Shown: positions 58,411-64,000 of the stretch, in pieces
How positions within the stretch are numbered: the stretch's first letter is position 1
How the letters are laid out: each line of letters opens with the position of its first letter
NCBI RefSeq assembly: GCF_009720385.1
Contig: NZ_WARX01000007.1
Location: 124,001-188,000, forward strand
DNA length: 64,000 bases
From: Catellatospora vulcania
GTDB taxonomy: Bacteria > Actinomycetota > Actinomycetes > Mycobacteriales > Micromonosporaceae
Direction: 5' to 3'
Translations under genes and position numbers: made by a program
The notes under the pieces: model-generated
What the model was told of the DNA's origin: nothing
The model's database searches: none
Seen by the model: only the letters and a program-made list of their open reading frames with translations

Positions 58411-59646
58411 TTAAAGTGCGGGTCGATGGCTGAGGGTGAGCCCGCAGCGGGCGGCCAGCTCCCGCAACGCCGAGTCGGTGCGCATCGGCGTCCGGGCCAG
58501 ATCCAGCAGCAGCGAGCGCACCAGCCGGTGCCGGCGCACCTGCTCCGGCGTCAGCTCCTCGGCGTCGATCAGCGCCCGGACCGCCTGCTCCGGGTGATGG
58601 CGCTGCAGGTGCGCGCGGGCCACGTCGATCAGCAGCCGCGCCTGCCGCTCCGGCGACACGCCACCCGTGTCGATGCGTGCCGCCGCCCGCAGCGCGCTGC
58701 CCGCGTCACCCAGCTCGACCAGCACCGCGACCTCCTGGATCGCAACGTTCGTCGGCCCGAACTCGGTGTCGTGGTCGTCGCGACCCTCACCCAACCGGCC
58801 GCCGAGCTGCCGCGCCTGGGCCAGCCGCTGGTGGGCGGCATCGGCATCGTTGCGCCTGGCCGAGATCAGCGCCGCCTGCAACCACAACACGCCCTGCACC
58901 GAGACCGCAGCCGGGTCCCCGGCCGCGACCAGCGGCACCAGCGCGTCGATCGCGGTCATCGCGGTGTGCTCGGCCTGGTCATGACGCCGATCCGCCTGGA
59001 ACACCAACACCAGCCGAAACGCGCCCTCCGCCATCAGCAGCCGGTCCCCGACGTGCTCGGCGACCCCGATGGCCCTGTCCGCGGCCACCCACGCCGCATC
59101 GGACTCGCCCAGCTTCGCCAGCGCCGCCGCCGTCGCGTGATAAGCCCTGGCCAGCGCCGCACCAGCTGACCTGCGCGCGGCACCCTTCGCGGTGCGGGTC
59201 GCCGCTTCCAGGCGCGGGATCAACTCAGTCAGCAGCGGCAACAGCCGTTCGTAGTCGGCGGCGTGCGCCAACTCCCACGCACGGGCCACCTCAGCGCGGG
59301 CCTGCTCCAGATCGACCGGCTGCGCGGGCGGCTGGACAGCCAGCCCCAGGGCCAAGCTCGACGACAGCAGCATCCGCAACGCCACCGCCGGCTCCGGCCG
59401 CTGATGTACCGCCGCCACCACGGGCGTGTCCGCGGCCAGTTCCCCCAGCGGCACGCCGAGCACGTCGGCGACCCGGCGCAGCATCGTCATCCGGTCGATC
59501 CGCCGTGCGCCGCGTTCCACCTGCGACACCCACGTCTCCGACCGGTCTATCATCGCCGCGAAGTCCCGCTGCGACAGGCCGCGTTGAGAGCGGTAGAACG
59601 CGATCCGCCGCCCCAGCGCCCGCGCGCCCGGATCGTCGCCACTCAT
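58411..59646 (-). CDS. XRE-family regulator with TPR-like domain
   Basis: 411 residues. A canonical HTH at 11-66 (RRIAFYRSQRGLSQRDFAAMIDRSETWVSQVERGARRID) is followed by helical TPR-like repeats (about 105-395). The start overlaps the stop of the upstream monooxygenase-like gene (ATGA), so the two form an operon, perhaps controlled from the palindrome at 59983-59999. Confidence 0.85.
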   Translation of the reverse strand: MSGDDPGARALGRRIAFYRSQRGLSQRDFAAMIDRSETWVSQVERGARRIDRMTMLRRVADVLGVPLGELAADTPVVAAVHQRPEPAVALRMLLSSSLALGLAVQPPAQPVDLEQARAEVARAWELAHAADYERLLPLLTELIPRLEAATRTAKGAARRSAGAALARAYHATAAALAKLGESDAAWVAADRAIGVAEHVGDRLLMAEGAFRLVLVFQADRRHDQAEHTAMTAIDALVPLVAAGDPAAVSVQGVLWLQAALISARRNDADAAHQRLAQARQLGGRLGEGRDDHDTEFGPTNVAIQEVAVLVELGDAGSALRAAARIDTGGVSPERQARLLIDVARAHLQRHHPEQAVRALIDAEELTPEQVRRHRLVRSLLLDLARTPMRTDSALRELAARCGLTLSHRPAL

Positions 59647-59951
59647 GCAGGCAGCCCCTTGGCCGCGGCCGGGGCCAGGAACTCCACCCGATGCGAGACC
59701 AGCAGAGGGTTCTTCGCCGCATGGAACGCGATCACATGCTCTGCCGTCTCATGTGCCTGAAACGCCGCATCGTCGGCGTAGACCTCGTAGAACAGGCGCG
59801 CCAGCGGCTCACCGTTCACCTTGTGCGTGGCGTACACCAGCGTGCCCGGCTCCTTCGCCCGGATCTGCTCCACCGCCTGCTCCGTCAGCTCGTCGAAGCG
59901 GACCGCCGACTCCTCATCACGGATGTCGAACCGCACCACCAGGCCAAACAC
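59643..59951 (-). CDS. ABM/quinol-monooxygenase-like small protein
   Basis: About 102 residues of ferredoxin-like fold: FGLVVRFDIRDEESAVRFDELT, PGTLVYATHKVNGEPLARLFYEVYADDAAFQAHETAEHV. This matches the antibiotic-biosynthesis-monooxygenase domain. GTG 59951 is favoured since GGAGG lies 5 nt upstream; GTG 59957 is too close. Coupled to the XRE gene. Confidence 0.75.
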   Translation of the reverse strand: MFGLVVRFDIRDEESAVRFDELTEQAVEQIRAKEPGTLVYATHKVNGEPLARLFYEVYADDAAFQAHETAEHVIAFHAAKNPLLVSHRVEFLAPAAAKGLPA

Positions 59952-59982
59952 AGCCACCTCCGAAAACCGTCACCGAAACGAG

Positions 59983-59999
59983 CCGCACTAATTGTGCGG
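59983..59999. promoter_or_regulatory. palindrome upstream of the ABM-XRE operon
   Basis: CCGCAC-TAATT-GTGCGG, perfect 6-bp arms, 32 nt upstream of the operon start. A likely operator of the XRE protein. Confidence 0.45.
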
Positions 60000-60093
60000 G
60001 TCGCCACCGGGGTGTGCGCAAGACCCTGCGACCGATCTCCACATCCGACGGCAACCCGGTGACGCTGCGACGCCCACAAGTCCGTGCGCTGAC

Positions 60094-60115
60094 GTTGCCG
60101 TCACCGTTGCCGTCA
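60094..60115. repeat. tandem decamer repeat, left of cassette 4
   Basis: GTTGCCGTCACCGTTGCCGTCA, both decamers intact, 101 nt upstream of the cassette-4 junction. Confidence 0.75.
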
Positions 60116-60215
60116 ACAACGCCAAAAGCGCCCACAGCCGAGAAGTCCCGAACTCGTCAGCGCTGGTAGACGGCCTGACTGCCGTGGAAATTGGCGGTCA
60201 TCCGGGCAACGCGCT

Positions 60216-60237
60216 CACACGTACTATGTGATCGCCG
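60216..60237 (+). repeat. cassette junction repeat, copy 4
   Basis: CACACGTACTATGTGATCGCCG is identical to the corresponding 22 nt of the RHS Hint end. Confidence 0.9.
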
Positions 60238-60695
60238 ATGACTCGCCGGTGCTGGTCCACAACAACAACATGTGTGGAACGGCCAGCACGCAAGCGGTCA
60301 ATCACGTCGATTGGGCGCGAGAAGGTGGTGGCCCATACGCTAACGCGGCTCGGCAGCGCGCATTCGAGTACGAATCGCGTACGCCGGGTGCCCGCACCGA
60401 TCCAGTGACCGGGCAGAACCTTGTGCCGCGGCTGTCGATGCCATCCGCCGATGGCATCAATGTCACCGCCAAGTTCGATGGCCTCCTAAATGACGAGATT
60501 ATCGATCGCAAGAACAACGTTCTACCATTCACTACGGATAGCATGATAGACGAAGCCAGGCGACAATCCGGAACCTCGGCTTACCATGGCCTCCAGGCAG
60601 TCTGGGAAGTGCCGGATGCGGCGGTTCTGGCCAAGGCGCAACGTTGGCTAAGCGACGCCAAGGTTACAAATATCAATGTCAGGGTGGCTCCATGA
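60228..60695 (+). CDS. orphan toxin cassette 4: REase-fold nuclease
   Basis: 155 residues from a Hint-end start (VIADDSPVLVHNNN). The toxin part has RAFEYESRTPGA, then VTAKFDGLLNDEIIDRKNNV (FDG...IIDRK, a PD-(D/E)XK pattern at about 82-100), and GLQAVWEVP. This resembles restriction-endonuclease-fold RHS toxins. No ribosome-binding site. Its stop overlaps the start of the immunity gene. Confidence 0.72.
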   Translation: MIADDSPVLVHNNNMCGTASTQAVNHVDWAREGGGPYANAARQRAFEYESRTPGARTDPVTGQNLVPRLSMPSADGINVTAKFDGLLNDEIIDRKNNVLPFTTDSMIDEARRQSGTSAYHGLQAVWEVPDAAVLAKAQRWLSDAKVTNINVRVAP

Positions 60696-60949
60696 ACTTC
60701 GACCCCGTAATTGTTGCCATGATCTCGGCCATTCAAATGCTGGACCATGCGACTGAAGAGGAAGCTGACCCGAGCTTCGTGGTCGAGGTCCAACAGATCA
60801 TGGGCGACTATCTGGATGAATTGACCAGTGACGATGTGCGTGAGTTCCGAGAAATCCTGCTCCGCATCGCCGACGAGCGTTCCTCCGGGGACCCATTGAT
60901 ATCGCAGTACCTTCGAAGGCTTGCCGACGGGTATGCGCCGAGAGATTAG
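60692..60949 (+). CDS. immunity protein for cassette 4
   Basis: 85 residues, strongly acidic and helical (IVAMISAIQMLDHATEEEADPSFVVEVQQIMGDYLDEL). The ATG overlaps the toxin stop by 4 nt, with AGGGTGG upstream. The family is not recognised; assignment rests on position. Confidence 0.6.
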   Translation: MNFDPVIVAMISAIQMLDHATEEEADPSFVVEVQQIMGDYLDELTSDDVREFREILLRIADERSSGDPLISQYLRRLADGYAPRD

Positions 60950-60964
60950 ATAGGCAGCTTGGCG

Positions 60965-61258
60965 ATGGCTGGTGGCGGCGTCCTGCAAGTCGAGCGGGTC
61001 GAACATCTATCAGATGCCGACACGGTGGTTATCGTGCGGTGTCTGAGCGGAGCCGCGAGGGTCGGGGATGTCGTTAGCGTCCTCGACCCCGAGGTTGAGG
61101 TCTTTGTGGGCGAGGGTGCCCCGCCTATTTTGGGGTTGTGGCGGTACGGGAGATCTGTTGATTTCATAGATCCGCCTCACGTTGCAAAAGCTAAGATAGA
61201 CGGCAGGATTTCGGGTCTTGGTGGTGGTAGGCGCCTTATTGTCAAGGATCACGATTGA
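60965..61258 (+). CDS. small protein, possible second immunity gene
   Basis: 97 residues, beta-rich: VLQVERVEHLSDADTVVIVRCLSGAARVGDVVSVLD, then RRLIVKDHD at the end. It looks like small single-domain immunity proteins in RHS arrays. ATG 60965 is preferred over the TTG at 60959. Low GC. Its toxin may be the one at 60228 or a lost one. Confidence 0.5.
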   Translation: MAGGGVLQVERVEHLSDADTVVIVRCLSGAARVGDVVSVLDPEVEVFVGEGAPPILGLWRYGRSVDFIDPPHVAKAKIDGRISGLGGGRRLIVKDHD

Positions 61259-61343
61259 CGGCGCTTTGCGGATCATCGCGATTGGTTATGACGTCTTTGG
61301 GCGGCGGCTGATATCCGAATGAATGGTAATTGGCGAGACGTAA

Positions 61344-61505
61344 TTTAAGACGGACGTCAAGCATGAGCAACGTGGCCTTGAGGAAATAGTCGAGAATTGG
61401 TTCAATCCGATGCTCAGGGACAATCGAGCCATTGATATTAAGAAGAACAAAAAGCGCCCGATTTATATTGAAGCTGCCCGTGGCTTCTTTAGAAAATGGA
61501 GTTGA
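61344..61505 (+). pseudogene. C-terminal remnant of a fifth RHS toxin
   Basis: A 53-residue frame with no start, after a stop at 61341, reads KTDVKHEQRGLEEIVENW, NRAIDIKKNKKRP and YIEAARGFFRKW to the stop at 61503. The RGLE...N(K/R)-x-I...Y-x-x-AA-x-x-F pattern is seen at the C termini of RHS-type toxins. A DUF4259-like immunity gene follows at once. The 5' part and the junction repeat are missing. Confidence 0.5.
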
Positions 61506-61513
61506 TAATAGAT

Positions 61514-61927
61514 ATGGCCTATGGAATTGATCCACTCGAAAATGATGGCGCGTTGGACCTCTGTCATGAGCTACGTGAGGCTTCACGTGGAGGGGCGCGC
61601 CGTGTATTGGAGGAGGCTTTGGCTGTCGCTATTGAAGCAGGTGAGGACGAATACCTGGAGAAAGATTGCGGTGAGGCTGCCGTTGCTGCCGCGGCTATCA
61701 TCAGCGCCCTCGGCCGCAATGAACTTGCTGTCCTTGAACGTCGCCGGTTGGAGAGTGTCGAGTTCGGCTTAGTGGATGACCTGGCTGCGCCGGCACTAGT
61801 GGCGCTTACCCGTGTGGGAGGGACGGAATCTGAGCTATTAGACCTGTGGGAGGCCGAGGGAAGGGAGCAAGAATTTCGGACCTGCCTCCAGGACATTTCC
61901 AACTCGCTTCGTTCCCTTCAGAGCTGA
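61514..61927 (+). CDS. DUF4259-like immunity protein
   Basis: 137 residues: YGIDPLENDGALDLCHELREA, a helical VLEEALAVAIEAGEDEYLE and EAAVAAAAIISALGRN match the DUF4259 layout, in which a short turn motif with Asp precedes a helical domain. ATG 61514 gives the family-like N terminus; ATG 61496 is an alternative. Found just behind the toxin remnant, so probably an orphan immunity gene. Confidence 0.6.
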   Translation: MAYGIDPLENDGALDLCHELREASRGGARRVLEEALAVAIEAGEDEYLEKDCGEAAVAAAAIISALGRNELAVLERRRLESVEFGLVDDLAAPALVALTRVGGTESELLDLWEAEGREQEFRTCLQDISNSLRSLQS

Positions 61928-62207
61928 TTGCCAGCTCGGCGGTTTTGTTCGCGGGTGGGCAATGAGCCAGGCGGGCGGCCTATTTGTTCAGTGCCACCCC
62001 AAAGGAGCTTAGTCGAGGAGAGAACTGCCGCTTCGTTCAACATTACGTAGATCCGTCTCGCATCGCCTTAAATACGAACTGCCGATGGGCTGTGGTTAAG
62101 ATGATGTGCTCAGGCAGCGTTAGCTTTGTCTCAACCTTTGAAGGTCCTATGAATGGCTATCGCGATAGTCCGGTCAACTACTCCGCTGCGTGGCGACACT
62201 GCGACAT
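61928..62207. other. AT-rich stretch without an assignable gene
   Basis: A TTG-started frame (61984-62265) runs into the repeat element R3, has odd composition and matches nothing known to me. I see no ribosome-binding site. It may be a decayed cassette. Confidence 0.3.
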
Positions 62208-62543
62208 AGTGCGCTGGGGTGCGTGGTCGTGCGCCTGGGTTGCTGTCACGGTTGCTGTCAGATAGCTAGGTAATATGCGAATTGATCAATGGATGGCTGT
62301 CGGCTGTGCCTGCGACTGTTCGGGGGAGGCTCTCGGCGAGTCGGCCGGTCGGTGGCACGGCGCGTAGCGTCGTGGCGTCGATCCCCGGAAGCCAGCGCGG
62401 TGGCTGACCGGTGAAGGGATCGTCGCGGCGCTGACCGCCTCGGCCGCGGAGGCGTCGCCGGGTCGATGTGGTGGTTGCGTGGGCGCGTTCGCGCGGGCCG
62501 GAACGGTATAGCGCGTGCGCGTGCGTCCGGCGTAACCGGGCGC
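62208..62543. repeat. spacer repeat element R3
   Basis: Contains GTGCGCTGGGGT, the decamer pair GTTGCTGTCA (62239-62260), a short AT patch, a diverged GC-rich block and the terminal hairpin (62523-62543) followed by CTCTTGAT. Same order as R1 and R2. Confidence 0.7.
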
Positions 62544-62644
62544 TCTTGATGTTCTTTGTATAGACGTTTTGAGCCAGCCTACGATCTTGCGCGGTGCCGG
62601 ACCTCAGTGCAGCTCTCGTCTACGTGGTTCGCGGCGTCAGCGCG

Positions 62645-62881
62645 TCAGTGGTCGGTAGGGATATGTGCGGGCCAGCCGAGGAAGCGTTCGTGCAGCGTGC
62701 CTGCGGCGGCGTGGCGAAGGTCCTGGCAGGCTTCGATGAAGTACCCGGACAGGTAGATCATGAGCGAGACCGGTGCTTGGTGGTAGTGCGCGATCAGCTG
62801 CCGTTGGCGGGTCGGGCACGGCCAAGCGGCTGCGCAGCCCGCGCAGATCCAGTCCGGCCGGATCGGCTGGTGCATCGACAC
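62645..62881 (-). CDS. small cysteine protein of a GntR-linked cluster
   Basis: 78 residues: PDWICAGCAAAWPCPTRQRQLIAHYHQAPVSL, with CxxC plus Cys, and a C-terminal RFLGWPAHIP. This is a recurrent actinomycete type encoded beside GntR or XRE regulators. GGAGG lies 7 nt before the GTG. Function unknown. Confidence 0.6.
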   Translation of the reverse strand: MSMHQPIRPDWICAGCAAAWPCPTRQRQLIAHYHQAPVSLMIYLSGYFIEACQDLRHAAAGTLHERFLGWPAHIPTDH

Positions 62882-62895
62882 GGGATGGCCTCCGT

Positions 62896-63084
62896 TCAGT
62901 TGTCACTGCGTCGTCGTGCGGCCTGCTGTTTGTGCTCGTGGCACAGGGCGGAGGTCGGCTGGCCGCAGTTGCCGCACCAGGTGATCGGCACCCCGTCGTG
63001 GCGTTGGCGGGTTCGGTGTGGTCGTGCCAGTAGCCCGGCGAGGACGCCGACGATGAGCCCGGCGATGGTGTCCAGGGCGTGCAT
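62896..63084 (-). CDS. small membrane-anchored zinc-ribbon-like protein
   Basis: 62 residues. One hydrophobic helix (LDTIAGLIVGVLAGLLA) then WCGNCGQPTSALCHEHK, a CxxC...CxxH zinc-type motif. Fourteen nt from the next gene on the same strand. Confidence 0.55.
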   Translation of the reverse strand: MHALDTIAGLIVGVLAGLLARPHRTRQRHDGVPITWCGNCGQPTSALCHEHKQQAARRRSDN

Positions 63085-63161
63085 GTGCTGCCTGCTTCCG
63101 GTGGGTGTGGGGTGCCGGGACGGGGTGGGGTGCGAGCCACGGGCCGTCCCGGCACCGGCTC

Positions 63162-63416
63162 CTACAGCGGCCCGCCGTCCCTGCCGACGCAGGGCTGCTC
63201 CAGCGGTGCGGGTGCCTGCGCGCCGAGGTGGGCGATGACGCGGGCGGCGGCCTGTTCGGCGTGTTCGAGCAGGGTCCGCAGCGGCGAGTAGGCCACCCTG
63301 CCGGCGAGTCTGCGGGCGGTGTCGGCCTGGTCGAGCCCAGCGACGAGCACGCGGGCGTGTTCAAGGGCGCGCAGCACCGTCTGCATCTCGTGGGCCAGGT
63401 CGGCGGGACTGCTCAT
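63162..63416 (-). CDS. small helical protein
   Basis: 84 residues: LAHEMQTVLRALEHARVLVAGLDQ and LRTLLEHAEQAAARVIAHLG form amphipathic helices. First gene of the minus-strand set, divergent from the GntR gene. Function unknown. Confidence 0.55.
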   Translation of the reverse strand: MSSPADLAHEMQTVLRALEHARVLVAGLDQADTARRLAGRVAYSPLRTLLEHAEQAAARVIAHLGAQAPAPLEQPCVGRDGGPL

Positions 63417-63462
63417 GTGCGACTCCTCGTCGACCGGTGATCAACACACTGTGACATCAGAT

Positions 63463-63474
63463 AGGTAATTACCT
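63463..63474. promoter_or_regulatory. GntR-operator-like palindrome
   Basis: AGGTAATTACCT is a perfect 12-bp palindrome in the divergent region, 47 nt from the minus-strand start and 76 nt from the GntR start. GntR/HutC-type sites often have such AT centres. Confidence 0.6.
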
Positions 63475-63549
63475 TTGCATCGTCCTGTTTGGTCCGTCAA
63501 CCCTTGGCGCTAGATTGGTTAGGACGTTTCCGTGGGAAGGTGGGCCGAC

Positions 63550-64000
63550 GTGCCGGGACAGCCGAAGTACCAGCGCATCGCCGAACAGCTACGCCGCCAG
63601 ATCGACGACGGCGCGCTGCCACCCGGCGCGAAACTGCCCACCGAGGAGGAGCTCCAGGCCGCATACGGCGTGTCCCGTCCGACCGTGCGCGACGCCACCG
63701 ACGTGCTCCAGGCCGCCGGGCTCGTCGAACGCCGCCCCGGCAGAGGCGGTGGTGTCTTCGTCCGCGAACGCGTGATGATCGACGCGTATGCGTGGCGTGA
63801 CGACCAGCCCATGAGCACCACATCCGAGGCCGACCTGTTCTTCCGCACCGTCCGCGAGCAGGGCCACGAACCCAGCCAGGAGTTCTCCACCCGCGTCGAG
63901 CCGATGCCCGCCGACTACGCCACCCTGCTGCACGTCCAGCCCGGCAGCACCGCGGCGGTGCGCCGCTGCCTGCGGTTCGTCGACGGCGTGCCCCACTCGA
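63550..64000 (+). CDS. GntR-family (HutC-like) regulator, 3' end outside window
   Basis: The first 150 residues are visible. The winged helix (YQRIAEQLRRQIDDGALPPGAKLPTEEELQAAYGVSRPTVRDATDVLQAAGLVERRPGRGGGVFV) is followed by the start of a UTRA ligand domain (TVREQGHEPSQEF, LHVQPGSTAAVRRCLRFVDG). The GTG has GGAAGG 9 nt upstream. It probably controls the divergent small-protein genes. Confidence 0.88.
   Translation, partial: MPGQPKYQRIAEQLRRQIDDGALPPGAKLPTEEELQAAYGVSRPTVRDATDVLQAAGLVERRPGRGGGVFVRERVMIDAYAWRDDQPMSTTSEADLFFRTVREQGHEPSQEFSTRVEPMPADYATLLHVQPGSTAAVRRCLRFVDGVPHS

Noticed and set aside
52352-62260. Decamer repeats as a CRISPR array
   Set aside because: Intervals are kilobases and unequal, and no cas gene is present.
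61984-62265. 93-residue low-GC open frame
   Set aside because: It starts with TTG, runs into repeat R3 and has no ribosome-binding site or recognisable domain.
1-64000. tRNA or rRNA genes and insertion-sequence transposases
   Set aside because: I saw no cloverleaf-like or rRNA-like sequence and no transposase domain in any frame.

Overview
The window is high-GC DNA with frequent GTG starts, several probable leaderless genes, an EspR-like nucleoid protein, a DivIVA-like protein, a LexA-box-like site and three sugar ABC importers that lack their own ATPase. Together these point to a filamentous actinomycete, most likely of the Micromonosporaceae (inference; no rRNA or tRNA gene is visible).

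Region 1 (1-9.6 kb) is mostly housekeeping and stress genes: a partial hypothetical gene, a four-gene globin cluster (truncated globin, flavohemoprotein, DivIVA-like coiled-coil protein, EspR-like regulator), a membrane protein with a serine hydrolase, an ArsR/SRPBCC pair, an SDR, a divergent regulator/FAD-oxidoreductase pair and a NUDIX hydrolase.

Region 2 (9.8-24.2 kb) looks like a secreted-glycosidase and sugar-uptake locus. It holds two ABC import systems, a Gfo/Idh/MocA dehydrogenase, a ROK repressor with two copies of a candidate operator, a spherulin-4-type (GH135-like) hydrolase and a very large GH114-like multidomain hydrolase. Both enzyme families are known for galactosamine-containing polymers such as fungal galactosaminogalactan, so that polymer is the inferred substrate.

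Region 3 (24.8-36.9 kb) is the most striking part. Four tightly coupled genes encode a helical-repeat/STAND NTPase/NYN-nuclease protein, a polyproline tandem-repeat protein, a small protein resembling the trypsin-co-occurring domain trypco1, and a 1961-residue trypsin/phosphoesterase-like/NACHT/pentapeptide/WD40-like protein. It has the architecture of an NTPase-controlled conflict (defence or programmed-death) system.

Region 4 (37.0-47.5 kb) has a TetR/FAD-monooxygenase divergent pair with a clear operator, then a galactan utilisation regulon: ABC importer, LacI repressor, GH42 beta-galactosidase and GH53 endo-galactanase, with several near-identical LacI-type palindromes, and finally a DoxX-like gene.

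Region 5 (47.5-64 kb) is a polymorphic-toxin array. A 5'-truncated RHS/YD-repeat gene ends in a Hint domain and an HNH-like toxin. It is followed by its immunity gene and three orphan toxin/immunity cassettes (CdiA-like nuclease, deaminase, REase-fold), each starting with the same ~24-nt Hint-end junction, and then by a decayed toxin with a DUF4259-like immunity gene. A tandem decamer repeat occurs seven times between the cassettes, and XRE/GntR regulator islands with small cysteine-rich proteins are interspersed. The cassette DNA is visibly more AT-rich than its surroundings.
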